A stretch of 51,995 nucleotides of DNA from Hyphomonadaceae bacterium (GCA_022844475.1 JALHLR010000026.1:1-51995), one strand, 5' to 3'; shown: positions 15,688 through 25,058, counted from the first letter of the stretch. A program made the numbers and translations. The notes: generated by a model from the sequence alone, not told the origin.

Positions 15688-17460
15688 CTACATCCGCTCA
15701 GGCGTATCGATACCGATCAGGCCCAGCGCCAGCTCCAGCTGCTTCAGTGTCGCCATGGCGAGTGAGAAGCGGGATGCTTTCTTCTCGGCATTGGTTTCGA
15801 CGAGGATCGGAGCCGCTGCGTAGAAGGCGGAGAAGGCCTGCGCCAGCGTGTAAGCGTGATCGCAGAGGATGTGCGGCATGCGCTTGTCATAGGCGCCGCG
15901 CAGAGCGTCGTTGAAGGCGTCGAGCGCAAGCACGAGTGCGCGTTCGGCGTCCAGTTCGGTCATGATCGGGCCGGGCTTCACGCCCTCCGCTTCGGCGCGG
16001 CGGGCGAGCGATTTGATGCGCACCGCGGCGTAGAGAAGGTACGGGCCGGTCCTGCCCTCGAACGAGATGAAGCGGTCGAGGTCGAAGATGTAGTTCGTCG
16101 TTCGGACGTTGGAGAGGTCGGAAAACTTTATCGCGGCGACCGCGACCTTGTGCGCGATGTCAGCCTGCTCGGCGGCGGAGACATCCGCACCAAGTTCGGC
16201 CTCCTTCATGCGAGCCGTGGCGACTTCGTCAGCTTGCGCGATAAACGCCTGGAGTTTCAGCGTGCCGCCGTCGCGGGTCTTGTACGGCTTGCCATCCGGA
16301 CCGTTCACCGTGCCGAAGCCAAGATGTTCGAGCGCGCTTTCGGGCATCAGCCCTGCCCGGTCGCTGGCGCGGAAGACCTGTTCAAAGTGCAGCGCCTGGC
16401 GTTGGTCCACGACATAGAGGGTCAGCTGCGGATCGATGCCCTGCTTGCGGTCGACAATCGTGCCGAGGTCGGAGCCGTGATAGCCGATCGCGCCGTCGCG
16501 GTTCACGAGGATGATCGGCGGCATCTCCTTCTTGTCCGTCTCGCGCGCAACGCGGATGATCCAGGCGCCTGCATCCAGCTCAGCGATGCTGCGAGCTTTC
16601 AAATCTTCGACAAGCGCTGGCACGAACGGCTCCGCATCGCTCTCGCCCTTCCACAGGTCGAAGCGCACGCCAAGGCTGATGCATTCACGCTCAAGTCCCA
16701 CGCGCGTGACGTTGCAGAAGTGTTGCCAGAGCGCGCGATAGCCGGGGCGGCCGGACTGCAGTTCCTGCGTCGCCTTGCGGTCTTCGTCGCGACGAGCTTC
16801 GTCGGACTTCGACTTGGCGGAGGCCTGCGGATAGAGCCGTCCGAGATCATCCATCGAGACGGGGCTTTGTTCGGGATAGGGGCCGGTGAAGCTCGCGTCG
16901 AAGTATGGCAAACCCGGTTGTTCCAGCTTCACCTCGTTGATGAGCTGGCCCATCTGCAGGCCCCAGTCGCCGAGGTGGACATCGCTGGTGACGGCGTCGC
17001 CCATGAAGCGGAACAGGCGCTGCAGGGAATCCCCGATCACCGTCGAGCGCAGGTGACCGATGTGCATTTCCTTCGCGACGTTCCAGCCGCCGAAATCGAT
17101 CACGACGCGGCGCGGCGTCTCGACAATGCGCGCGCCGGAACGCGGATCAGAGGCAATCTGTTCGGCGCGGGCAGCGAGCGCTGCGGGGGTCAGACGCACA
17201 TTGATGAAACCGGGGCCAGCGACCTCGGAGGCGGTTACCAATGGCGAGGCCTTCAGCGCATCGACGATGGCCGTTGCTATCTCGCGCGGGTTCTTGCCCA
17301 GCTTCTTGGCGGCGGCCATTGCGCCGTTGCACTGGAAGTCGGCGAGGTCCGGACGGTCGGAGCGGCGCATCGCGCCGGCTGCGGCATCGACCCCCAAGGC
17401 CGCGAAGGCGGCGCCGGCGACGTCCGACAGCTGGTCGGCAAGGTCCTGGGGCTTGGTCAT
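15688..17460 (-). CDS. argS: Arginyl-tRNA synthetase
   Basis: A 590-aa class I aminoacyl-tRNA synthetase that charges tRNA-Arg. The ArgS-specific N-terminal tRNA-binding domain ends in VAGPGFINVRL; the catalytic core begins with VIDFGGWNVAKEMHIGHLRST containing the HIGH motif, and has VHLGDWGLQMGQLI. The anticodon-binding domain at the C-terminus (HILCDHAYTLAQAFSAFY, then the final LGLIGIDTPERM) is complete. As usual for many ArgS proteins a standard KMSKS is not visible; the corresponding region is near PYKTRDGGTLKL. It is preceded by a lipoprotein gene (39-nt gap) and followed by the GNAT gene. Confidence 0.97.
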   Translation of the reverse strand: MTKPQDLADQLSDVAGAAFAALGVDAAAGAMRRSDRPDLADFQCNGAMAAAKKLGKNPREIATAIVDALKASPLVTASEVAGPGFINVRLTPAALAARAEQIASDPRSGARIVETPRRVVIDFGGWNVAKEMHIGHLRSTVIGDSLQRLFRFMGDAVTSDVHLGDWGLQMGQLINEVKLEQPGLPYFDASFTGPYPEQSPVSMDDLGRLYPQASAKSKSDEARRDEDRKATQELQSGRPGYRALWQHFCNVTRVGLERECISLGVRFDLWKGESDAEPFVPALVEDLKARSIAELDAGAWIIRVARETDKKEMPPIILVNRDGAIGYHGSDLGTIVDRKQGIDPQLTLYVVDQRQALHFEQVFRASDRAGLMPESALEHLGFGTVNGPDGKPYKTRDGGTLKLQAFIAQADEVATARMKEAELGADVSAAEQADIAHKVAVAAIKFSDLSNVRTTNYIFDLDRFISFEGRTGPYLLYAAVRIKSLARRAEAEGVKPGPIMTELDAERALVLALDAFNDALRGAYDKRMPHILCDHAYTLAQAFSAFYAAAPILVETNAEKKASRFSLAMATLKQLELALGLIGIDTPERM

Positions 17461-17499
17461 GGTCAGGTCCGAAGAGGGGCTGGTCTGGGCCCCGCCGGA

Positions 17500-18069
17500 C
17501 TACTGGCCGGCGGCGGGTTTCGCAACGTTGATCGTGAACCGGGTGCCGCTTCGGTTGTAGGCCAGCTGTTCCGGCGTCAGGTCAAAGCCGACGAGGACCT
17601 CGAAATTCGAGCCCGAAATGGTCTCGTTGGCGCGCGGGATCACGATGCCCGGCACGGTTTCCGTGTGGCGTACGACGTCCTTGCCGGCGGGCCAGGCAAC
17701 CTGAATGTCGAAGCGTTCCTTCGCCAGCACGCTGCGGTCGCGGCGGGTGACTGTGACGAAGACCGGATAGGTGTGTGTTGAGGCAGTGGCCTTCGGACCC
17801 TTGCCGAACGCAAAATCGATCTCGATTTCCATGGTGATGGGATTGGTGCCGACATAGCGGCAGAACCCGCGCAGGCCCTGGATTTCGCCAGTGAACACCA
17901 CATTCTCGTGCCGTTCGGGGCCGTCAATTTCGACCACACGGCTGGCGTCGTAGAGCGTTCCTGCCACCGGGCACGGACCAACGTTGGGCGAATCGTCCAG
18001 ATCCACGCCCGCGCAGCTGGTCATCAGCATGGCGGAGAGACCCAGGCAGGCGGCAACTGAACGCTTCAC
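17500..18069 (-). CDS. Hypothetical lipoprotein
   Basis: A 189-aa secreted protein: basic start, hydrophobic core and lipobox MTSC (Cys20), then a mature part with paired Cys (GPCPVAG and GFCRYVG) and a beta-rich pattern (ITMEIEIDFAFG, YPVFVTVTRRD, FEVLVGFDLTPEQLAYN). It looks like an immunoglobulin-like or OB-type envelope domain, but I do not recognise a named family. GTG 18069 is preferred because AGGATG lies 8 nt upstream and it puts the signal peptide at the N-terminus. It precedes argS by 39 nt. The 210-nt spacer to ispH must contain divergent promoters. Confidence 0.75.
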   Translation of the reverse strand: MKRSVAACLGLSAMLMTSCAGVDLDDSPNVGPCPVAGTLYDASRVVEIDGPERHENVVFTGEIQGLRGFCRYVGTNPITMEIEIDFAFGKGPKATASTHTYPVFVTVTRRDRSVLAKERFDIQVAWPAGKDVVRHTETVPGIVIPRANETISGSNFEVLVGFDLTPEQLAYNRSGTRFTINVAKPAAGQ

Positions 18070-18279
18070 GGGGACATCCTGACACAGGCCGTCGTCGGCC
18101 TGGCGCCGGGACGGTTCGAACTCCGGGCGGTGATAGCGCCTAACCGAGGGCGGGCGCAACGCTGGGAAGCTGCCCAAGATTTGCCGTTTTTCGGCTACCG
18201 GCGTACTAGCTGAGGGCGACAGATCAATCGCGGCTACGTATTGTCTGTCGCTCACTCCCTACTGCGCGTTGCTGGAAGC

Positions 18280-19227
18280 ATGACCAAGCCACCTCTGACC
18301 ATCCTTCTTGCTGCTCCCCGCGGATTCTGCGCCGGCGTGGACCGGGCCATCCAGATCGTGGAGCAGTCGCTGGCCAAATGGGGGGCGCCGGTCTTCGTGC
18401 GGCACGAGATCGTGCACAATGCTCACGTTGTAAAGCGCCTCGAAGCCATGGGCGCGGTGTTCGTCGAGGAGCTGACCGAGTGCCCGGACGACAGGCCGGT
18501 GGTGTTCTCTGCGCATGGCGTGCCGAAGGTGGTGCCGGCCGAGGCGGCGCGGCGGCAGATGACCTTTGTGGACGCGACCTGCCCGCTCGTCTCCAAAGTG
18601 CATGCCGAAGCACAGCGGCACGCGCGCAACGGATTGCATACCCTGCTGATCGGACATGAAGGGCATCCAGAAGTTGTCGGCACGATGGGTCAGATCGAAC
18701 CGGGGGCCATGACCCTGATCGAGACCGTGGCGGACGCCGAGACTTTCACGCCGGCGGATGCAAGCAAGCTCGCCTATGTCACGCAGACGACGCTGAGCGT
18801 GGACGACACGCGTGACATCGTAGAGGCGCTGCGCCGCCGCTTCCCGCAACTGTCGGAGCCGCGGAAGGACGACATCTGCTATGCGACCACCAATCGCCAG
18901 GACGCGGTGAAGGTTATCGCGGAACAGGCGGAGCTTGTGCTGGTGATCGGCGCCGCGAACTCCTCCAACTCGGTGCGACTCAAGGAAGTGGCGGAGCGTT
19001 CGGGCGCGCACGCGGCCTTTCTGATCGCGTCGGCGGAAAACATCGACTGGCGCTGGTTCGATGACGTGAAGACTCTGGGACTGACTGCTGGTGCATCGGC
19101 TCCGGAGTCGCTGGTGCAGGGCGTGATTGCAGCATGTCGTGCGCGGTTCGAGGTTTCGGTGCAGGAAATCGTCACCGCACAGGAAGACGTGGTGTTCCGC
19201 ATTCCGCGCGTGCTTGAGGAAGCCTAG
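18280..19227 (+). CDS. ispH: 4-hydroxy-3-methylbut-2-enyl diphosphate reductase
   Basis: The last enzyme of the MEP isoprenoid pathway (HMBPP to IPP/DMAPP), a [4Fe-4S] protein of about 315 aa. The three cluster cysteines are visible in [23 protein letters not shown] and ICYATTNRQ, with the substrate-binding His residues in HEIVHN, SAHG and GHEGHPEV. I chose ATG 18280; an in-frame TTG at 18241 would add 13 non-conserved residues. phhA begins 41 nt downstream, so the two may be co-transcribed. Confidence 0.96.
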   Translation: MTKPPLTILLAAPRGFCAGVDRAIQIVEQSLAKWGAPVFVRHEIVHNAHVVKRLEAMGAVFVEELTECPDDRPVVFSAHGVPKVVPAEAARRQMTFVDATCPLVSKVHAEAQRHARNGLHTLLIGHEGHPEVVGTMGQIEPGAMTLIETVADAETFTPADASKLAYVTQTTLSVDDTRDIVEALRRRFPQLSEPRKDDICYATTNRQDAVKVIAEQAELVLVIGAANSSNSVRLKEVAERSGAHAAFLIASAENIDWRWFDDVKTLGLTAGASAPESLVQGVIAACRARFEVSVQEIVTAQEDVVFRIPRVLEEA

Positions 19228-19268
19228 CGGGACGTGACGAACCCGCTCAACCGGCCTACATTCAGACC

Positions 19269-20123
19269 ATGAACAGCAGCCACATCACGATGCGCGAAGA
19301 TGACTTCGTCATCGACCAGAACTGGAAGGGCTACACGGCTGAGGAACACGCCGTGTGGGATCTTCTATACCGGCGCCAACGCGACCTGCTGAAAGATCGC
19401 GCCGACCCCGCCATGTTGCGCGGGCTCGAGACGTTGAACCTCAATCGCGGCGGCATCCCCAACTTCGCGGAGATCAATATCGAGCTAAAGGCGCGGACAG
19501 GGTTTGAAGTCGTGGCAGTGCCGGGGCTGGTGCCGGACGAAGTATTCTTCAACCACCTCGCGAACCGCCGCTTCCCCGCCGGCCAGTTCATCCGCACGCG
19601 TGCGCAGCTCGACTACCTGCAGGAGCCGGACATCTTCCACGACGTGTTCGGTCATGTGCCGCTGCTGACCGATCCGGTGTTTGCCGACTACATGGAGGCC
19701 TATGGCAAGGGCGGCCTGCGCGCGACGAAGTTCGGCCGGCTGAAGAACCTTGCGGCGCTGTACTGGTACACCGTCGAGTTCGGACTTATCGAGACGCCCC
19801 AGGGCGTTCGTATCTATGGCGCGGGCATCTCATCATCGAAAGACGAATCGATGTTCGCCCTAGACGATCCCTCACCCAACCGGCTGCGCTTTGACCTCGA
19901 ACGCGTGATGCGCACGCGGTATCGGATCGACGATTTCCAGCAGACCTATTTTGTCATTCGCTCGTACGACGAACTCTTCCGCGCCACCGTCGATACGGAC
20001 TTTGCGCCGCTCTACGGTCGGCTGGCCGACGGGTCTGACTACGCGGCCGACACCGTGCTGCCCGCGGATGGCGTTGTCCAAGCAGGCACGCAGGCTTACG
20101 CTAGGACCAAGGCCGCCGGTTGA
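19269..20123 (+). CDS. phhA: Phenylalanine 4-monooxygenase
   Basis: A 284-aa pterin-dependent aromatic amino-acid hydroxylase converting phenylalanine to tyrosine. Iron ligands His124 and His129 (HDVFGH) and Glu170 (YWYTVEFGL) are in place, and the N-terminal WKGYTAEEHAVWDLLYRRQ is typical of the bacterial enzymes. The length matches the monomeric bacterial enzyme, without the regulatory ACT domain of the mammalian form. No pterin-4a-carbinolamine dehydratase gene (phhB) is adjacent. The stop codon lies inside the candidate -35 element of the following operon. Confidence 0.95.
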   Translation: MNSSHITMREDDFVIDQNWKGYTAEEHAVWDLLYRRQRDLLKDRADPAMLRGLETLNLNRGGIPNFAEINIELKARTGFEVVAVPGLVPDEVFFNHLANRRFPAGQFIRTRAQLDYLQEPDIFHDVFGHVPLLTDPVFADYMEAYGKGGLRATKFGRLKNLAALYWYTVEFGLIETPQGVRIYGAGISSSKDESMFALDDPSPNRLRFDLERVMRTRYRIDDFQQTYFVIRSYDELFRATVDTDFAPLYGRLADGSDYAADTVLPADGVVQAGTQAYARTKAAG

Positions 20124-20150
20124 TCCGTTTACCCCCCCGGCGCGTAGTGA
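20121..20150 (+). promoter_or_regulatory. Candidate ECF11 (RpoE-ChrR type) promoter
   Basis: TGATCC at 20121-20126 is followed after 16 nt by CGTA at 20143-20146. Promoters of the ECF11 group (Rhodobacter RpoE, released from ChrR by singlet oxygen) are known to carry TGATC(C) at -35 and CGTA at -10. It lies 30-60 nt before the photolyase start, and photolyase and cyclopropane-synthase genes belong to that regulon in Rhodobacter. The match is by eye; the sigma factor itself is not in the window. Confidence 0.45.
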
Positions 20151-20180
20151 GCCCGACCCGATCCAGACGCGTGAGCAGAA

Positions 20181-21632
20181 TTGTCCGATAACCCTGTCCT
20201 CTACTGGTTTCGGGACGACCTGCGACTGGCGGACAATCCCGCTCTTGCTGCAGCGCATGCGACCGGACGACCGCTGGTCCTGATCTACATACTCGATGAA
20301 TCGAGCCGCGAATCGCGCCCGCTGGGCGGGGCAAGCCGCTGGTGGCTGGACAAGTCGCTGCGAAACCTGAGTGAGCGCATCGCCGCCAGGGGTGGGAAGC
20401 TGATCCTGCGCAAGGGTCCGGCCGAGACTGTCATCGCGGAGCTGGTCGCAAAGTCCGGGACGGTCGCGGTCTACTGGAACCGTCGCTATGGTCCAGCTCG
20501 CAAGGCCGACGAACGGATCAAGAAGGCGCTGAAGAGGGATGGCGTCGAGGCGCACAGCTTCAATGGCTCGCTCCTGGTCGAACCGTTTGCGCTCAAGACC
20601 GGATCGGGCGGCGACTTCAAGGTGTTCACGCCGTTCTGGAAGGCTCTGCAGGCTAGCATCACGATTCCCGATCCAGCTCCCGAGCCGCGCACACTGGCGG
20701 CGGGGCCGCAGCTGGCATCCGATGACATCGCCGCGTGGGACCTTCATCCGAGCAAGCCCGACTGGTCTACCGAGTTCGGCAAGATGTGGGCGCCGGGGGA
20801 ACTCGGCGCGCGCAAACGCCTGTGCGAGTTCCTCGCGGGCCGCATCGGCGGCTACACCGACGGCCGCAACATCCCCGCGCAGGACAGCACATCGCGCCTG
20901 TCACCCTACCTGCACTTCGGCGAGATCAGCCCGCATCAGGTGTGGCGCGTGGCGCGCCACGCGGAAGAATCCGGGGAAGCATCGCCGCGCGAAGTCCTGA
21001 AATTCCTCTCCGAGATCGCCTGGCGGGATTTCTCGTACTACCTGCTATATCATGATCCGGACATGGTTCGGCTGAGCTGGCGGCGTCAGTTCGAAGCTGT
21101 CGAATGGCGCAAAGGTACCAGGGCCGAGCTTGAAGCGTGGAAACGCGGCAAGACAGGTTATCCGATCGTCGATGCCGGCATGCGGCAGCTGTGGACCACG
21201 GGCTGGATGCACAACCGCGTCCGCATGATCGTCGCGTCGTTCTTTGCGAAGGACCTGCTGGTCCACTGGCGCAAGGGCGAGGAGTGGTTCTGGGATACGC
21301 TGGTGGACGCTGACGAAGCCAACAACGCCAATGGCTGGCAGTGGACGGCCGGAACCGGCGCAGACGCCGCCCCCTATTTCCGCGTGTTCAACCCGATCCT
21401 GCAGGGCGAAAAGTTTGATCCTGAAGGCGCCTATGTCCGCGAATGGGTTCCTGAACTGGCAAAGCTGCCGCCCAAGTGGATCCACCATCCCTGGGAAGCG
21501 CCTGCCGAAGTGCTGACATCTGCCGGGGTGAAGCTCGGCGATACTTATCCTCAACCAATTGTCGATCATGACTTTGCACGCAAGCGAGCTCTTGAAACCT
21601 ACAAGGGTTCCAGTCAGGAGACTGCCGCATGA
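20181..21632 (+). CDS. phr: Deoxyribodipyrimidine photolyase
   Basis: A 483-aa light-dependent DNA repair flavoenzyme of the photolyase/cryptochrome family. The N-terminal antenna domain starts VLYWFRDDLRLADNPAL; the FAD domain shows RLSPYLHFGEISPHQVW, EIAWRDFSYYLLY, GYPIVDAGMRQLWTTGWMHN and the NNANGWQWTAGTGADAAPYFR region. This fits a class I CPD photolyase. The start must be TTG 20181: an in-frame TGA lies at 20172-20174 and no ATG follows before conserved sequence. The ribosome site is weak, so translation may be low. Its ATGA stop/start overlap couples it to the next gene. Confidence 0.93.
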   Translation: MSDNPVLYWFRDDLRLADNPALAAAHATGRPLVLIYILDESSRESRPLGGASRWWLDKSLRNLSERIAARGGKLILRKGPAETVIAELVAKSGTVAVYWNRRYGPARKADERIKKALKRDGVEAHSFNGSLLVEPFALKTGSGGDFKVFTPFWKALQASITIPDPAPEPRTLAAGPQLASDDIAAWDLHPSKPDWSTEFGKMWAPGELGARKRLCEFLAGRIGGYTDGRNIPAQDSTSRLSPYLHFGEISPHQVWRVARHAEESGEASPREVLKFLSEIAWRDFSYYLLYHDPDMVRLSWRRQFEAVEWRKGTRAELEAWKRGKTGYPIVDAGMRQLWTTGWMHNRVRMIVASFFAKDLLVHWRKGEEWFWDTLVDADEANNANGWQWTAGTGADAAPYFRVFNPILQGEKFDPEGAYVREWVPELAKLPPKWIHHPWEAPAEVLTSAGVKLGDTYPQPIVDHDFARKRALETYKGSSQETAA

Positions 21633-22972
21633 TCTCTCGACGCAAGCGCATCGCTGTTATCGGTGGGGGCGTGGCGGGCCTCGGCGCAGCATGGGCGCTG
21701 CGCGAGACGTCGGACGTCGTTGTCTATGACAGCGCCGAGCGCTTTGGCGGTCATGCCTGGACGATCGACATCGATCATCGGGGCGTGCCCATGTCAGTGG
21801 ACATCGGCTTCATCTGCTTCAACCGCCCGAACTATCCCAACTTCACGGCACTGCTGAACCATATCGACGTGCCTACGGTGATGACCGACATGGCGTTCGC
21901 CGTTTCCGACCCGGACGGTTATGAGTGGTCGTCCGATCCGCTGGGACTATTCGCCTGGAAGCGCAATCTGCTGGACAAGAAGTTCCGCGGCATGATCGGG
22001 GAGATCCTCGACTTCAACAACCGGGCTCGCGCGGAACTGGCGAAGGACACTGTTCCGGACATGAGCCTTGGCGCGTGGCTGGACATGCATGGCTATTCCC
22101 AGCTGTTCCGCGAAGCCTATCTCCTGCCCATGAGCGCCGCGATCTGGTCGACCCCCGAGAAGCTGATGCTGGACTATCCGGTCGTCAGCTTCCTGCAGTT
22201 CTTCGACAATCACCGCCTGATGCACACGATCCGCCCGATGTGGCGGACCGTGAAGGGCGGCAGCCGGTCTTATGTTCAGCGCCTGCTCGCTGACCTCGCG
22301 GGATCGCTCAGACCGTCGGCCAACATCCAGAATGTGCGCCCGATCGGTGGCGGCAAGGTCCAGGTAACGGAGCGCAATCGCCAGCCCGAAATGTTCGACG
22401 CCGTGATCTTCGCCTGCCACGCCGACGAGGCGAAGCGGATGCTGGATCAGGGCTGCGAAGATCAGCGCATGGCCCTGGGATCGATCCGCTTCTCCAGGAA
22501 CACGGCGGTGCTGCACCATGACGGCGCGATGATGCCGCGGCGCCGGGCGGCCTGGGCCTCATGGAACGTCGCAAAGGGCGCTGACGACAGCGTCTGCGTG
22601 ACTTACTGGATGAACCGGCTGCAGAAGCTGCCGAAATCGCATCCGGTCTTCGTTACGCTGAACCCGGTGCGCCGACCGGATCCGAGCAGAACATTTGGCG
22701 TCTACGAATTCGAGCACCCCATGTACGACACGGCCTCGGCTGCAGGACGTCGCGGGATCCAGCGGCTTCAGGGCCAGGACGGCCTGTTCTTCGCCGGCTC
22801 GTGGCTCGGCGACGGATTTCACGAGGCCGGTCTGCGGACCGGTCTGGAAGCTGCGTTCGCGCTTGGCGGCAGCGTCCCGTGGAAGGCCACGACGCAGCAT
22901 GCGCATACCCTGTCGCATGAGTCGGCCGCGCGACCGGCGCCGCAACTGGCGGCAGTCGCAGGAACCCCATGA
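21629..22972 (+). CDS. FAD-dependent amine-oxidase-like oxidoreductase (COG2907 type)
   Basis: A 447-aa flavoprotein. The N-terminal dinucleotide-binding motif reads IAVIGGGVAGLGAAWAL (about 8-24), followed by VVYDSAERFGGHAWT. Typical features of the COG2907 family are VDIGFICFN, the SMSAAIWSTPEK-like segment LPMSAAIWSTPEK, and the C-terminal GLFFAGSWLGDGFHEAGL. The reaction is not established for this family in general. Its fixed position between photolyase, DUF1365 and Cfa in many proteobacteria suggests oxidation or desaturation of phospholipid acyl chains. Both ends overlap neighbours by ATGA. Confidence 0.88.
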   Translation: MISRRKRIAVIGGGVAGLGAAWALRETSDVVVYDSAERFGGHAWTIDIDHRGVPMSVDIGFICFNRPNYPNFTALLNHIDVPTVMTDMAFAVSDPDGYEWSSDPLGLFAWKRNLLDKKFRGMIGEILDFNNRARAELAKDTVPDMSLGAWLDMHGYSQLFREAYLLPMSAAIWSTPEKLMLDYPVVSFLQFFDNHRLMHTIRPMWRTVKGGSRSYVQRLLADLAGSLRPSANIQNVRPIGGGKVQVTERNRQPEMFDAVIFACHADEAKRMLDQGCEDQRMALGSIRFSRNTAVLHHDGAMMPRRRAAWASWNVAKGADDSVCVTYWMNRLQKLPKSHPVFVTLNPVRRPDPSRTFGVYEFEHPMYDTASAAGRRGIQRLQGQDGLFFAGSWLGDGFHEAGLRTGLEAAFALGGSVPWKATTQHAHTLSHESAARPAPQLAAVAGTP

Positions 22973-23784
22973 CGCTTCCGGCAGCCCAGCTCTGGTTCGG
23001 CAAGACGGTGCACACGCGGCAGCGGCCTTTCCGCCGCAGCTTCACGCATCGTATCGCCATGCTGGAGATCGACATCGACCGGCTGGGCGAGGCCGATGAG
23101 CTGGCGAAGCTTTTCTCGGTCGAGCGCGGGAACGTCATCGCGTTCAAGGCGAAAGACCATGGTCCCCGCACCGACGGCATGCCGCTTCGCGAATGGGCTG
23201 AACAGCATTTCGCCGAGGCGGGCATCGACCTTGGCGGCGGCGCAATACGCCTGCTCACCTTCCCGCGTGTGCTGGGCTATGGCTTTGCGCCGATCTCGGT
23301 CTGGTATGGTTTTGCGCCCGACGGCGCGTTGCGCGGCGTCATCTATGAGGTGCACAACACTTTTGGCGAGACACATGCCTACGTAAGCGCGCCGGCGCCT
23401 TCAGAAAGTCGGCAGCGCGCCAACAAGGAGTTTCACGTCTCGCCCTTCTTCGCCGTTGACGGGAAGTACCAGTTTGGCATCCGGCGCTCGCAGGATGTGC
23501 TGACGGTGACCGTGGTGAACTTTGACGCCGAAGGCGCCCAGCATGCGGCGAGCCTCTCCGTGAGGCCGCGTGAACTTACATCTGCCGAGGTTCTCAAGTG
23601 GATGGTGGCGATGCCCCTGTCCGGACTCGGCGTCGTGATCGCAATCCATTGGCAGGCCCTGTGCCTCCTGCTTAAAGGCGCGCGATATCGTGATAAACCT
23701 GTCCAGCGCGAGAAACGCATCACGCTCGCCCGGCCAGAGGATGAACCGGCGGAAGAGACGCCCAAGCCAAGGAAACGTGCATGA
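22969..23784 (+). CDS. DUF1365 family protein
   Basis: A 271-aa protein matching DUF1365: an opening LWFGKTVHTRQRPFRRSFTHR, the central LTFPRVLGYGFAPISVWYGF and YEVHNTFGETHAY, then KEFHVSPFF and an amphipathic hydrophobic C-terminal stretch before a basic tail (RKRA). The family is almost always found beside cyclopropane-fatty-acid synthase and COG2907 genes, but its activity is unknown; membrane association is plausible. The start overlaps the previous stop, and the stop overlaps the cfa start, both as ATGA. Confidence 0.9.
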   Translation: MTLPAAQLWFGKTVHTRQRPFRRSFTHRIAMLEIDIDRLGEADELAKLFSVERGNVIAFKAKDHGPRTDGMPLREWAEQHFAEAGIDLGGGAIRLLTFPRVLGYGFAPISVWYGFAPDGALRGVIYEVHNTFGETHAYVSAPAPSESRQRANKEFHVSPFFAVDGKYQFGIRRSQDVLTVTVVNFDAEGAQHAASLSVRPRELTSAEVLKWMVAMPLSGLGVVIAIHWQALCLLLKGARYRDKPVQREKRITLARPEDEPAEETPKPRKRA

Positions 23785-25022
23785 GCCGCGTCGAGAGAAT
23801 GATGCTGGACATCGGCGGTCCGGGCGACCTCAACAAGCTGCACGGCCTGCCCGCGAGCCTCAGCTTTGCGGCGATGATCCTTACGCGGCTGCGTCGTGGG
23901 CGGCTGGACATGAGCCTGCCTGACGGACGCATCCTGCGCTTCATGGGCAAGGAGCCCGGCCCGATGGCCGAGCTGATTGTTCACGACCTGAAGTTCGTCC
24001 GCACGGCTGCGGCGCGCGGCGATGTCGGGTTTGCCGAGGCGTTCATCGACGGCAAGGTGGATACGCCGGATCTGCCACTGCTGCTGGAGTACTTCAACGC
24101 CAACTGGGAGAATATCGGCCCATTCGGGCTCGGCGGCGCGATCGCCCGATTCTTCGGCAATTTTCGGCACATGCTGCGCGCCAACACGAAAAAGGGCTCG
24201 AAGAGAAACATCCTCGCGCACTACGACCTCGGCAACGATTTCTACGCATCATGGCTCGACCCGACGATGACCTATTCGTCGGCGCTATTCGCTTCGGCCG
24301 AGCAGACGCTCGAGGAGGGGCAAATGGCGAAGTATCGCTCGATCGCCCGCAACCTGCAGCTGAAGCCCGGCGATCATGTCCTCGAGATCGGCTCCGGCTG
24401 GGGCGGCTTTGCAGAGGTCGCGGCGAAGGAGTATGGCGCGCGCGTGACGTCGATCACCATCTCGAACGCCCAGCATTCGCTCGCTACGCAGCGCATCTCT
24501 GCGGCCGGACTCGCCGACACGGTGCAGATCGTCATGTCCGACTATCGTGACGTGAAAGGCCAGTTCGACGCGGTCGCTTCGATCGAGATGTTCGAAGCGG
24601 TGGGTGAAGAATACTGGCCGAGCTACTTCTCCAAGATTGCCGAAGTCCTGAAACCAGGCGGGCGCGCCGCGCTCCAGATTATCACCATCGCTGACGAGCA
24701 TTTCGAGGAGTACCGCAGCCGCGCCGATTTCATCCAGCACTACGTCTTCCCGGGTGGCATGCTACCCTCGCCGACGCGCCTTCGGGAGGAGACCGAGCGC
24801 GCAGGGCTCGGCTATTCGGTGGATCGAATGTTCGGGAAGGACTATGCGCGCACGGTGGACGAGTGGTCGCAGCGTTTCGATCTAGCCTGGGACCGCATCA
24901 AGGGCGGCAAGTTCGACGAGCAGTTCCGGCGGCTGTGGATCTATTATCTATCCTACTGCTCGGCAGGTTTCAGGACAGGGACGATCAATGTCGGTCAGTT
25001 TGTGCTGACAAAGCCGGCCTGA
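23781..25022 (+). CDS. cfa: Cyclopropane-fatty-acyl-phospholipid synthase family methyltransferase
   Basis: A 413-aa SAM-dependent enzyme acting on unsaturated acyl chains of membrane phospholipids, adding a methylene (cyclopropane) or methyl group. The N-terminal lipid-binding domain is followed by AHYDLGNDFY (146-155), SAM motif I LEIGSGWGG (201-209), SIEMFEAVGEEYWPSYF and the C-terminal WIYYLSYCSAGF with the Cys typical of Cfa. It is the last gene of a four-gene ATGA-coupled operon with photolyase. In Rhodobacter related operons respond to singlet oxygen and a homologous methyltransferase leads to furan fatty acids, so a role beyond cyclopropanation is possible. Confidence 0.93.
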   Translation: MSRVERMMLDIGGPGDLNKLHGLPASLSFAAMILTRLRRGRLDMSLPDGRILRFMGKEPGPMAELIVHDLKFVRTAAARGDVGFAEAFIDGKVDTPDLPLLLEYFNANWENIGPFGLGGAIARFFGNFRHMLRANTKKGSKRNILAHYDLGNDFYASWLDPTMTYSSALFASAEQTLEEGQMAKYRSIARNLQLKPGDHVLEIGSGWGGFAEVAAKEYGARVTSITISNAQHSLATQRISAAGLADTVQIVMSDYRDVKGQFDAVASIEMFEAVGEEYWPSYFSKIAEVLKPGGRAALQIITIADEHFEEYRSRADFIQHYVFPGGMLPSPTRLREETERAGLGYSVDRMFGKDYARTVDEWSQRFDLAWDRIKGGKFDEQFRRLWIYYLSYCSAGFRTGTINVGQFVLTKPA

Positions 25023-25041
25023 TGTCCCCTCCCGGCACCCT

Positions 25042-25058
25042 GGCGGAGACAATCCGCC
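25042..25058 (+). terminator. Weak hairpin after cfa
   Basis: GGCGGA at 25042-25047 pairs with TCCGCC at 25053-25058 around a GACAA loop, 20 nt past the cfa stop. There is no proper T-tract, so it is a weak intrinsic-terminator candidate at most. A second hairpin, CGTCTG/CAGACG at 25102-25115, abuts the ribosome site of the sulfotransferase gene. Confidence 0.25.

Noticed and set aside
15856..17781. 641-codon plus-strand open frame
   Set aside because: It is antisense to argS and follows its codon periodicity; high-GC genes often leave such long frames on the other strand.
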